From a virus, in IMG/VR virus record IMGVR_UViG_3300037245_000460, positions 1 to 21,318 of that record: DNA of 21,318 nucleotides. One strand, written 5' to 3'. The translations under genes were made by a program, and so were the position numbers. Of the stretch, positions 13,657 to 21,269 are shown one piece after another (positions within the stretch are counted from its first letter, which is position 1; each line of letters starts with the position of its first letter). Below the pieces are notes generated by a model. It saw only the letters and a program-made list of their open reading frames with translations. It made no database searches and was not told the DNA's origin.

Positions 13657-14840
13657 TGCCAATAGATCCAAATGTTTTATTAAGAGGAATTGTCCCTGAT
13701 GCGGTCGGAGCGGCTTCACGTGGATTTGATCTAGGAAACGCCATTAGAAACGCACCATTACTAAGGCAGCAAAGAGAGCAGGCATTAGCAGCTGGCGAGC
13801 AAAAAGCTCAGTCAGAAAAACTAAAGCAAGGCCAAAACGAGGCTTTGGTAGCATTTCAGCTATTCGGCAACGAGCCTATTACTCAAGATAATTACAGCCA
13901 AGCCATTTCCCTAGCTGCTGCTCAGGGTCTACAGATAGACGACAAAGAAAGAATGCCAAGCCCTGAAAATATATCGATGTTTAATCAGGTTGTACAAGCC
14001 GGTGGACAATTGGCTCAGGGTTCTGGTCGCGGTGGACTAGCTAGCGCCACAACAACAACTTGGAAAAATGGAACTACCCTTTTTAATCTTCCTAACGGTT
14101 CTCAAAGGTTAGTTTTTCAAGGCAGAGAGATAACAGACCCTGCTGAAATTGATAGAACAATAAAAGCTGCAAATAAAAGCGGATTAATTCAGGCTGGACA
14201 AAAAGAATTTACCAAGGCTCAGCAAAAAGCTTTAGGAGCTGCAAAAGGCGGCGAAGAAGTGTTAGATATAACCGCAGACATCGCGGAGGAAACAGCGGCG
14301 GCTACTCAAAGAGGAAAGGCTAGAATTAAGTTGGCAACCGATCCCGAGATAGCAAAGTCAGTCGCAAAAGCTAGAGCTGAAGGCGTTACGGAAGCGGACG
14401 ACATAGAAAGACTTTCTAACTTGGATGCTAATATGACCGGATTGCTTGATGTTGTTGGCAACCTAAAAGAGCTTGGTCAAAAATCTACCTTCACAATGAA
14501 AGGCAGGGCATTTGATGCCGTTACCAGAGAGCTAGGATTTAATGTAGGTGAGGGCGCTAATGCTAGAGCTAAGTTTATCGCTGTTATTGATAACCAGATT
14601 TTACCTTTGCTTAAGCAAACTTTCGGTGCTGCATTTACCTTTCAAGAGGGTCAGTCACTTAAGAAGACTTTAGGTGATCCAAACGCAAGCCCAAGCGAAA
14701 AAAACGCCCAGCTTGACGCCTTTATTGAAGGAAAGTTTAGAGAGGCGCAGGCTGCTAGAGAAAAGCTAGGAATTGAAGCGCCAGCAGCGGCGGATGACGT
14801 TGTCGTTACTGAATTATCAGACGAGGAATTATTTAGATAA
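13656..14840 (+). CDS. ejection protein (gp20 position)
   Basis: A 394-aa helix-rich, Ala/Gln-rich protein with no signal peptide. N-terminal residues (NVLLRGIVPDAVGAASRGFD) and a charged coiled coil near residues 35-60 precede a central Gly/Thr-rich linker and a C-terminal helical region (about 255-365) that includes IDNQILPLLKQTFGAAFTF and a GDPNASPSEK turn, a pattern I associate with podovirus internal or ejection proteins. It lies second in the trio, as does P22 gp20 (471 aa), and overlaps both neighbours by one base (TAATG). It would leave the virion with the DNA to help form the envelope channel. Assignment rests mainly on order and composition. Confidence 0.75.
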   Translation: MPIDPNVLLRGIVPDAVGAASRGFDLGNAIRNAPLLRQQREQALAAGEQKAQSEKLKQGQNEALVAFQLFGNEPITQDNYSQAISLAAAQGLQIDDKERMPSPENISMFNQVVQAGGQLAQGSGRGGLASATTTTWKNGTTLFNLPNGSQRLVFQGREITDPAEIDRTIKAANKSGLIQAGQKEFTKAQQKALGAAKGGEEVLDITADIAEETAAATQRGKARIKLATDPEIAKSVAKARAEGVTEADDIERLSNLDANMTGLLDVVGNLKELGQKSTFTMKGRAFDAVTRELGFNVGEGANARAKFIAVIDNQILPLLKQTFGAAFTFQEGQSLKKTLGDPNASPSEKNAQLDAFIEGKFREAQAAREKLGIEAPAAADDVVVTELSDEELFR

Positions 14841-16741
14841 TGGCGACTACTAAAGAAAAATGGCAAGAAATAGCTAATAGAGGTTTGCAAGATAACTTTG
14901 ACCCAACTACTCGCGCCAAATTTGACGAGGCCGTTAACCGTGGGCTAATAACTGTTCCAGATACTCAAGGGTTTGTAAGTGCAGCCGGTGAAACTGCTAG
15001 AACTATTGGACAAAGCGCATTAGCTGAGGCTGGTTCTGGATTGGCTGGATTATTAGAGCTTGCTAAAACTCAAGATCCTATAGCGGCCGAGAACGCTATT
15101 AAACAATTTCAATCTGGATTTGCAGCACCGGAACCTAGCGCTAGATCACAGGAGCAATTGCAAGATATTGGCGGCGTAGTTGAATCAGTAATGAGCGCGG
15201 CTAATATACCTTTGTCTGGTATTGCTGGATTAACTGAATTAGCTACTGGCCAAGGGTTACCGCAAGCTATAGAAACTATTGAAGATGTTCAAGCTAGGGG
15301 ATTAGGAAAAGCAGCGGGTGAAAGAGTATTAGAGGAAACAGGAAGCCCATTAGCCGCCACTGTTGCAGAGATAGCCCCTACAGCAATATTAGACGTTGCA
15401 GGGCTTGGCGCAGCTAGACCGTTAACTAGATTAGCTACCGGTGAAAATATAGCTCAGGGCGCAAGACAAGCTGCTGATGTGGCGGCACCTGTAGCTAGAG
15501 AAGCTATTCAAGCTGGCGAAGATATTACCAAGGCTGTATTTGATTTCCAAACACCAGCTAAACAGAGAGTAGCCGAACTAATAAGAGAGGGTGCGGGCGA
15601 CATCGATACAGCTAAGTTTGTATTGACCGAAACCGGAAAAGTTAAGGCTGATAAGCTGGCTAGCGAAACTATTAGGCAGGGTTTTGATGAAGCCATTATA
15701 GCCACAGTTAAGACAGCATCGAAAGCCGATAAAATAAAGATGAATAAAATGGCTAACATCATGGAAAAGGGTAAGCGCAATGCTAGATTTGCTGCTGAGA
15801 ATCGCCCTAGTGATGTTGTTGGTGACACCTTATTATCCAAAGTTAAGGTTATTAGAGGCGCTAACTTAGCGGCTGGTAAAAGTATCGATAAGGTAGCTCA
15901 AACCTTAAAAGGTAAAGAAATAGATATTTCTGCTGCTGTTGATGATTTCGCTAGCAGCTTAGATAACTTGGGCGTTCAGCTAGTTGATGATGGCAAAGGC
16001 GGCTTTAAACCTGATTTCGAATTATCCCAATTAGCGGCTGGTGATAGAGGTCCGTTAAAAGAAGTTATTAGGCAGATGAATATTAGAGGCGCGGCCGGTG
16101 TTGATGGCTTTGCGGCTCATAGAATGAAACGCCTTATTGATAATAATGTCACTTTCGGAAAAACTAAGACCGGTTTAAGTGGTGATGCTGAAAGAGCTTT
16201 GAAATCATTTAGAGCTAATCTTGACGCTTCACTAGACAATACTTTTCCAGCTTATGATAAGGCGAATATTGCTTATGCTGACACTATCGGAGCACTTGAT
16301 TCAATACAGAGCGCGCTAGGAACCAAGTTAGACCTTAAAGGGCCTCAAGCAGATAAAGCCTTGGGAACAAAATTAAGAGGCTTGCTGAGCAACAACGCAA
16401 CACGGGTTAATCTACTGGACGCTACAAAAGAGATAGAGTCGGTAGCTAAAAAGCATGGTGCTAAGGGTAAACTTTTGGTAGAGGGTAAAGGTTTAGGTAG
16501 TGACGACCTTTTAAATCAAATACTTTTTGTTGATGAATTGGATTCTCGCTTTGGCCCTGTGGCTAGGACATCATTCCAAGGTCAGATAGATCAAGCAGCG
16601 CAGAGAGGTGTTAGCGCATTAACTGAGGCCAAAGTTAGTCCTGTTACAGCAGCTATAAAAGGCGCGGCTAGTATAGCGGAGAAGTTTAGAGGAATTAACG
16701 ACGACAACGCATTTAAAGCAATTAAAGACTTACTAAAGTAG
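14840..16741 (+). CDS. ejection protein (gp16 position)
   Basis: A 633-aa protein near the length of P22 gp16 (609 aa). The N-terminus (EKWQEIANRGLQDNF then FDEAVNRGLI) is a recurrent start of large podovirus ejection proteins. Residues about 45-75 and 120-150 are Ala/Gly/Leu-rich and amphipathic, suited to membrane interaction. The rest is a long series of Ala/Lys/Asp helices with no lytic transglycosylase motif that I can find. It begins on the last base of the gp20-like stop and ends the ejection block. The likely role is forming the periplasmic and inner-membrane part of the DNA channel. No frameshift or missing part. Confidence 0.77.
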   Translation: MATTKEKWQEIANRGLQDNFDPTTRAKFDEAVNRGLITVPDTQGFVSAAGETARTIGQSALAEAGSGLAGLLELAKTQDPIAAENAIKQFQSGFAAPEPSARSQEQLQDIGGVVESVMSAANIPLSGIAGLTELATGQGLPQAIETIEDVQARGLGKAAGERVLEETGSPLAATVAEIAPTAILDVAGLGAARPLTRLATGENIAQGARQAADVAAPVAREAIQAGEDITKAVFDFQTPAKQRVAELIREGAGDIDTAKFVLTETGKVKADKLASETIRQGFDEAIIATVKTASKADKIKMNKMANIMEKGKRNARFAAENRPSDVVGDTLLSKVKVIRGANLAAGKSIDKVAQTLKGKEIDISAAVDDFASSLDNLGVQLVDDGKGGFKPDFELSQLAAGDRGPLKEVIRQMNIRGAAGVDGFAAHRMKRLIDNNVTFGKTKTGLSGDAERALKSFRANLDASLDNTFPAYDKANIAYADTIGALDSIQSALGTKLDLKGPQADKALGTKLRGLLSNNATRVNLLDATKEIESVAKKHGAKGKLLVEGKGLGSDDLLNQILFVDELDSRFGPVARTSFQGQIDQAAQRGVSALTEAKVSPVTAAIKGAASIAEKFRGINDDNAFKAIKDLLK

Positions 16742-16751
16742 AGATAAAACA

Positions 16752-17051
16752 ATGTCATCAAAAATAGAAGCAACAGAAGTAACCAGTGGTTCGACTTACA
16801 CTTGGCCCACAGACGGTAACGGTTCTGATATTAGCATATACAGGGACCATACAATCCAAGTAACTAGCGCCGGTTCTGGTGTTGGCACTATTACAGCTGA
16901 TTTAGGTAATGGCGTTTATGTAGCTGTAGCGGCTTTGTCTGCTCCAGACTATGATACTTACCTGCTTCCAAATTGCGCCGGAATAAAAGTGGCTGCTAGT
17001 GTTGCTGACATCGTTTTATCAATTAAATCATTTTCTAGCACCGAGAAATAA
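16752..17051 (+). CDS. small beta-rich protein before the receptor-binding genes
   Basis: A 99-aa acidic protein of alternating Thr, Ser, Gly, Val and Ala residues, with an aromatic TYTWPTDG turn early and a DYDTYLLPNCAGIKV segment. It is probably a small beta sandwich. GAGA at about -10 and a short A-rich spacer precede the ATG. Its stop shares a base with the BspA-like gene start, so the two are coupled and perhaps form one attachment unit. Similar style to the 115-aa protein at 12256, but no sequence repeat between them is obvious. Function unknown. Confidence 0.65.
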   Translation: MSSKIEATEVTSGSTYTWPTDGNGSDISIYRDHTIQVTSAGSGVGTITADLGNGVYVAVAALSAPDYDTYLLPNCAGIKVAASVADIVLSIKSFSSTEK

Positions 17052-17908
17052 TGGCTTACCCTAAGACATACCCCAAAGTATTAACTAAGGCTTATCCTAA
17101 GGTCATAGGCGCTATTAACTCTTTTGATATAGAGATTGATACCACTAAGACCGAGGTAGGCAGTAGCACGTCATCCACTGTTATATTGCCACTAGTTAGC
17201 GGCCTAGCTTACGACTTCAATATTGACTGGGGTGATTCTCTAGTAGAAAGCTATGATAGTTCTTCACTTGCCAGTATCACTAGAACTTATTCAGCCTCGG
17301 GTGTATATACGATTAAGATATGGGGAACGTTCCCACGAATTAATTATAATAACAGTTCTGCAAACGACAAACTGAAGATTACCAAAATTAAAAACTGGGG
17401 GATTATTGAATGGTCCAGTCTTCAAACTGCCTTTTTTGGATGCGCGAACCTAGTGGCTGATTATGCAGACTTTCCCAACCTATCCGCTGTCACAAACACA
17501 AACACCGCATTTAGAAACGCCGTCTTGTGGAATGGTGATTTATCTAGCACTAATATGGATCTAGTTGTTGATGCTGGGAATATGTATTATGGTGCATCGG
17601 CATTTAACCAGCCGTTTCCAAATATGCCGTCGGTCATAGTTTTAAATAACACCCTAAGAAATACGCCGTTCAACCAGAATATAGACAACCTAACCATGCT
17701 AAACGTCACATCGGCAATAAATTTCATGAGCGGCAATACGGGATTTAGTCAGGAAAATTATGACTCATGGCTTGGTGTCGTTGATAATACGAACGTTAAT
17801 TCATCAGTTACAGCACATTTCGATTCAGCAACTTATACCGACACAAGCGGACATGACTGGCTTGCAACCACTAAAAGTTGGTCAATTACTGACGGCGGCG
17901 CAGCATAA
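17051..17908 (+). CDS. BspA/DUF285-type repeat protein with PKD-like domain, surface adhesin
   Basis: A 285-aa protein. Residues 1-20 contain three Tyr-Pro-Lys units and may dock on the virion. Residues about 25-110 look like a PKD-style beta domain: LPLVSGLAYDFNIDWGDS at 46-63, then SASGVYTIKIWGTF at 81-94. Residues about 115-230 hold BspA-type repeats of the surface-protein family (LQTAFFGCANL, NTAFRNAVLWNGDLSS, MYYGASAFNQPFPNM, FNQNIDNL). The end (WLATTKSWSITDGG) is a typical terminus for this family in phages. These repeats bind surface ligands in bacteria and parasites, so a receptor-binding or fibre role is likely, next to the tailspike gene. No lytic motif. Confidence 0.75.
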   Translation: MAYPKTYPKVLTKAYPKVIGAINSFDIEIDTTKTEVGSSTSSTVILPLVSGLAYDFNIDWGDSLVESYDSSSLASITRTYSASGVYTIKIWGTFPRINYNNSSANDKLKITKIKNWGIIEWSSLQTAFFGCANLVADYADFPNLSAVTNTNTAFRNAVLWNGDLSSTNMDLVVDAGNMYYGASAFNQPFPNMPSVIVLNNTLRNTPFNQNIDNLTMLNVTSAINFMSGNTGFSQENYDSWLGVVDNTNVNSSVTAHFDSATYTDTSGHDWLATTKSWSITDGGAA

Positions 17909-17931
17909 TTAATTTAATAAGGTGATAAAAA

Positions 17932-20223
17932 ATGACAACTTGGATACCTATAAGCGGCGTAGTTCCACAGTCAACTAAGGATGGGAATCAAGCCAATGGT
18001 ATGGTGCTAAAGTTCTATGAAGTTGGAACTGTTACGCCTTTGGCCGTGTCGACTAATGGAACCGGATCGCCAACCACTACAGAATTTTTATTAGATACTC
18101 AGGGCTACACAACTCTAAGCTCTATTATCGTTATACCTCACGTAAGTTCAGAATATAAAGAGGTTTTATACTTAAATCAGGTAGATGCAGATGCAGACGA
18201 TACTGGTAGCGCCGTTTATGAAATTGATAATATTTCTCTAGGTAATGTGTTTAGACCTTTTTTTTCTGACTTTGACAATCTAGCGGCGGCAATTGCCGAC
18301 GTTGATGGGATTGCGGTTTTAGGCACATTTATAAGAACTGGAGAATATATTGCCGGGAGCGGGATAGGTGGGGGTACATACGAAGTGGTTTCAGTCAATC
18401 CTTTATTTAATTTAATTAACCCCGCTAAAACAGACGGGAGCGGAAACTTTTTAAAACTGGTTAGCTTCGACGTCATAACTCCCGCTCTTGCTGGGTGCTC
18501 TTTCGACGGAACAACAAACTATGCCGCAAATTTTGCTGATCTGTTCGATTTTTCAGCGGCTAACAATTACACCATTGACGGACAGCACCAAACCTATCAA
18601 ATAAACTCTACCATAGACGTTTCCAATACATCCGTAATCAACATGAATGTTATCGGAGTGTCAACCGTAGATTGCTTTAGGGTAGAGGTAGAAGACGCCT
18701 CTTTCTATTGCAATAAGCTAACGATAAGCACCGCTAAGCGCGCTCTAAGCTCTATAATTGGGCTGGAGGACATGACCAATCTAAAATTGATTGATTATAG
18801 TGCTGATGGCGTGAGGCTAGGTGCCTTCTTTCAAAATAGTTTCGTTTCTGTAGAAGTAAGGGGGGGTGTAATATCTAACGTTGGCGGTGCCGACCTAACC
18901 GCTGATCCTGTAATAGGACTTCAATTCGGTAACTTTGCAGGCGGTGCGGCAGAGGCTGATTTTAGAATAGCAAAGGATTTGATTGTTACTGATGTAACTA
19001 TGACCGATGTTATCTATACCGGAACACTTACCAATAACGAAGTGCATGGGATTATATGCTACGGTGAAAACTTAATAATTACAGACAATATAATCAATAA
19101 TGTTACGCGGGCAAACATGCCCGATAACGAGAATGACGCAGGGTGTGAGGGTATTTATACCAAGGCTTTAAGATCCACTATTATAAGCAATAATATTGTT
19201 GTTGATGCTGGTTTACGTGACGCAGCTATTACAATGAAAAGACCTTCAGCTACAGTAGCCTATCCAGAGGACTACTACATCATAACCGACAATAAAATTA
19301 AATTTGTTGCTGATGAAAGTAGACAATGCGGGGGCATTATATCATTCGCGCCAGCTATAATCTCAGGTAACACCGTCGAGGGCGGCACTTATTATGCTAT
19401 CCGCGTATCTGGTGAATTAGCGAATAGATCCACAATTAAAGATAATACGATTTTAAATCATAAATATTTTTCAGCGATTCGAGTAGCTGGCGACGATATA
19501 GTTATTAGGGATAATGATCTAATAAATCCTATCGGAGATGTCAACGGGCTCATCACTGATTTAGATTTTATCACCCTTGAACCTGCTTCAACATTAGGCG
19601 CGTGCACGGTTTTAAGAAATACTTATACGGTAGGTACCCAATTAGATTCTGGCATACGGCCTAGACTGATAGAGTTTGATTATACTAGTGGAAAATACAA
19701 CAGATTAGTAATTGACCAGAACACCCTTATAGACCAGCAATTTCCCAGCACGGATAATGGTAATGTTGGCGTTTTCGCTACAAATCACACAACAGGTATT
19801 GTTGAGGTTTTAGGAAATAATTTCGATTGCACTATTAATGGCCGTTTAATTCTTGGCGCGGTAGAAAATGAGGTTAAAACGGATTTTAGTTTTTATACCG
19901 CAATACCAACTAGTAACAATGCATATTGGAACGAGGGAGATATAGCCTATAATAATAACGTAGATGTCGCAGTTTCTAACGGGTGGGTCAACAGGACATC
20001 GGCGGGACAGTGGGTGGAACTGCCACCGCTAGAGCCTAATTTCTCCGCGAATGACGCTGTTTTAAATGACATATCTCAGGCAGTAAATACCACCGGTAAA
20101 TTTGCGGGTAGGCTGGTATTCAACTCGAGTAGAGGATATATAGTTTTTGCCTCCGGTGCTGCTGCTGGCGACACTTGGAAAGCTATATGGCAAGAGAATG
20201 CAGTGGTTAACACACCTGTATAA
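17932..20223 (+). CDS. tailspike with right-handed beta-helix domain
   Basis: A 763-aa receptor-binding protein, probably trimeric. Residues 1-100 form a head-binding module of a kind widespread in podovirus spikes (GNQANGMVLKFYEVGTVTP, with later GYTTL). From about residue 190 to 640 there are many short beta-strand rungs rich in Asn, Ile and Asp (for example IITDNIINNVTRAN and IISGNTVEGGTYYAI), fitting a pectate-lyase-like beta helix that can bind or cut surface polysaccharide. The last 75 residues (NDISQAVNTTGKFAGRLVFN and YIVFASGAAAGDTWKAIW) are a recognisable C-terminal cap. AAGGTGAT before the ATG is a strong ribosome binding site. Whether it cleaves glycans cannot be told; no catalytic residues can be assigned by eye. 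Confidence 0.85.
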   Translation: MTTWIPISGVVPQSTKDGNQANGMVLKFYEVGTVTPLAVSTNGTGSPTTTEFLLDTQGYTTLSSIIVIPHVSSEYKEVLYLNQVDADADDTGSAVYEIDNISLGNVFRPFFSDFDNLAAAIADVDGIAVLGTFIRTGEYIAGSGIGGGTYEVVSVNPLFNLINPAKTDGSGNFLKLVSFDVITPALAGCSFDGTTNYAANFADLFDFSAANNYTIDGQHQTYQINSTIDVSNTSVINMNVIGVSTVDCFRVEVEDASFYCNKLTISTAKRALSSIIGLEDMTNLKLIDYSADGVRLGAFFQNSFVSVEVRGGVISNVGGADLTADPVIGLQFGNFAGGAAEADFRIAKDLIVTDVTMTDVIYTGTLTNNEVHGIICYGENLIITDNIINNVTRANMPDNENDAGCEGIYTKALRSTIISNNIVVDAGLRDAAITMKRPSATVAYPEDYYIITDNKIKFVADESRQCGGIISFAPAIISGNTVEGGTYYAIRVSGELANRSTIKDNTILNHKYFSAIRVAGDDIVIRDNDLINPIGDVNGLITDLDFITLEPASTLGACTVLRNTYTVGTQLDSGIRPRLIEFDYTSGKYNRLVIDQNTLIDQQFPSTDNGNVGVFATNHTTGIVEVLGNNFDCTINGRLILGAVENEVKTDFSFYTAIPTSNNAYWNEGDIAYNNNVDVAVSNGWVNRTSAGQWVELPPLEPNFSANDAVLNDISQAVNTTGKFAGRLVFNSSRGYIVFASGAAAGDTWKAIWQENAVVNTPV

Positions 20224-20309
20224 TGAACGAGTTAGAGCTTTCGCACCTCCTAATACCCATAGCTACTAAAATGGAAATAACGAATATAAATATCGACGTA
20301 GAAGCATAA
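20223..20309 (+). CDS. 28-aa micro-ORF coupled to the tailspike
   Basis: A 28-codon frame starting on the last base of the tailspike stop (TAATG), the same junction used by eight other gene pairs here. The peptide has a short hydrophobic centre (LLIPIA) and an acidic end (INIDVEA). It fills most of the space before the holin, whose ATG follows 5 bases after its stop. It could be a real leader coupling spike and holin translation, or a chance frame. No family is recognised. Confidence 0.4.
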   Translation: MNELELSHLLIPIATKMEITNINIDVEA

Positions 20310-20313
20310 AAAT

Positions 20314-20694
20314 ATGAGCTTATTATCAATATTCAAAGCCCCCGAAACGATAGATAAAGCCCTTGGCGCAGTTATAAGCGCGGGTGACGCATTAGCATAC
20401 ACCCCAGAAGAAAAAGCCGAGATGAAAAAGAAAATGGCTGAGATTCATCTTGATCATATTAAAGCTACGGCAGGCGAGAACAATCACACCTCAATAGCTC
20501 GACGATGGTTTGCAATGGCGGTTACGGGGCCGTTTATATTCCTAACATTAGGTAGCGCGATATTTGAAGCTTTCGGGAAAACTGACATAGCTAACCATTG
20601 GCAAGAATTAGCTATGTCAGATTATTCAAATCTGGTTCTTATGGTTGGTGTTTTTTACCTCGGGGCCCACGCGGCTAAAGCATTTAAAAGTTAA
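20314..20694 (+). CDS. holin (3TM/GTA-type holin-like)
   Basis: A 126-aa membrane protein that should form lesions in the inner membrane at the end of infection. An amphipathic N-terminal segment (LLSIFKAPETIDKALGAVISAG) and a charged helix at 31-52 precede two hydrophobic segments, about 66-87 (ARRWFAMAV then FIFLTLGSAIF) and about 106-123 (NLVLMVGVFYLGAHAA). The layout resembles holins whose N-terminus starts with a SIFKAPE-type motif and whose first transmembrane helix is preceded by an Arg-Arg pair. The ribosome binding site is weak, so translation may depend on reading through the micro-ORF upstream. The end is basic (KAFKS). Confidence 0.78.
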   Translation: MSLLSIFKAPETIDKALGAVISAGDALAYTPEEKAEMKKKMAEIHLDHIKATAGENNHTSIARRWFAMAVTGPFIFLTLGSAIFEAFGKTDIANHWQELAMSDYSNLVLMVGVFYLGAHAAKAFKS

Positions 20695-20750
20695 ATAAGA
20701 CGCTATAACGCACACCAATATAGATACGCTCATAAAGCATATTAGGGTTT

Positions 20751-20843
20751 TTAGCATTTCTTTTTATCGCTCTTTATCAAAGCCGTTAATTTATTGATTT
20801 GCTTATTCTTCTTGCGTGCTTCTTTGCGCTTTCGTCTATGCAT
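20751..20843 (-). CDS. 30-aa basic micro-ORF coupled to endolysin
   Basis: On the minus strand a 30-codon frame starts on the last base of the endolysin stop (TGATG). The peptide is very basic (MHRRKRKEARKKNKQINKL) and ends in Cys, with about half its residues Lys or Arg and only two acidic residues. It has no membrane segment and is too short for a normal Rz/Rz1 spanin. It may be a real coupled gene or a chance frame in AT-rich DNA. Confidence 0.35.
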   Translation of the reverse strand: MHRRKRKEARKKNKQINKLTALIKSDKKKC

Positions 20844-21241
20844 CACATGGTCTCGATAATTTCTATATGCGGCCAATCCATAAACGATTGATCAGTTATA
20901 TCCCCGTCATTATCCCAGTCACAACCGCACCGCAACACATAACCTTTAGTGTGGGCAATTCCGCGAACGATTCCGATAAGATGAGCAAAGCGCTCAATGT
21001 TATTCCAGTCAATCGGATATGGAGCAATATCGACCGCTTTAGATGGCATTTCGTTATGATTAGAATCAGGAAACTTTAATTTGCTTCTGCCTTCGTGGAA
21101 TGCCTTGTTCTGCTCGCTCTCTCCTCTGTGGCCGCATAACACGGTGAAGTCGATAACCTTTATAGCTTCGTCTAAAACCTCCTGTAATCGCCTGTCACAG
21201 CTTAATAGGTTGTTCTTTGATCTTGTTCCAAATTTATACAT
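20843..21241 (-). CDS. endolysin, L-alanyl-D-glutamate peptidase (M15, T5-type)
   Basis: A 132-aa lytic enzyme that cuts the peptide of peptidoglycan between L-Ala and D-Glu. The sequence aligns by eye with T5 endolysin (137 aa): an early YKFGTRSKNNL, zinc ligands His62 (SNHN), Asp71 (AVDIAPY) and His125 (DWPHIEI), and likely catalytic Asp122. Residues 108-119 (DWDNDGDITDQS) read as an EF-hand-like loop, in the place of the calcium-regulated loop of T5 endolysin. It has no signal peptide, so it needs the holin. GAGGGTGAG just before the ATG is a strong ribosome binding site. It lies opposite to all other genes, converging on the holin. Confidence 0.9.
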   Translation of the reverse strand: MYKFGTRSKNNLLSCDRRLQEVLDEAIKVIDFTVLCGHRGESEQNKAFHEGRSKLKFPDSNHNEMPSKAVDIAPYPIDWNNIERFAHLIGIVRGIAHTKGYVLRCGCDWDNDGDITDQSFMDWPHIEIIETM

Positions 21242-21269
21242 TTACTCACCCTCTATCTATTAGTATTAG

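Noticed and set aside
15508-15840. Minus-strand 110-codon frame opposite the gp16-like gene
   Set aside because: Antisense to a clear coding gene, low-complexity Ser/Ala/Leu composition and no ribosome binding site.
17051-20223. Possible diversity-generating retroelement target, prompted by the BPP-1-like cement protein
   Set aside because: No reverse transcriptase, no template-variable repeat pair and no C-type-lectin-like end was found in the fibre, adhesin or spike genes within the window.
20244-20253. CACCTCCTAA on the plus strand, reading as a strong Shine-Dalgarno site on the minus strand
   Set aside because: No minus-strand start codon lies at a usable distance and no frame follows. 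On the plus strand it resembles the 16S rRNA tail by chance inside the 28-codon frame.
20695-20750. Bidirectional terminator between the converging holin and endolysin genes
   Set aside because: T runs are present (for example near 20748-20752), but no stable stem could be found by eye next to them.
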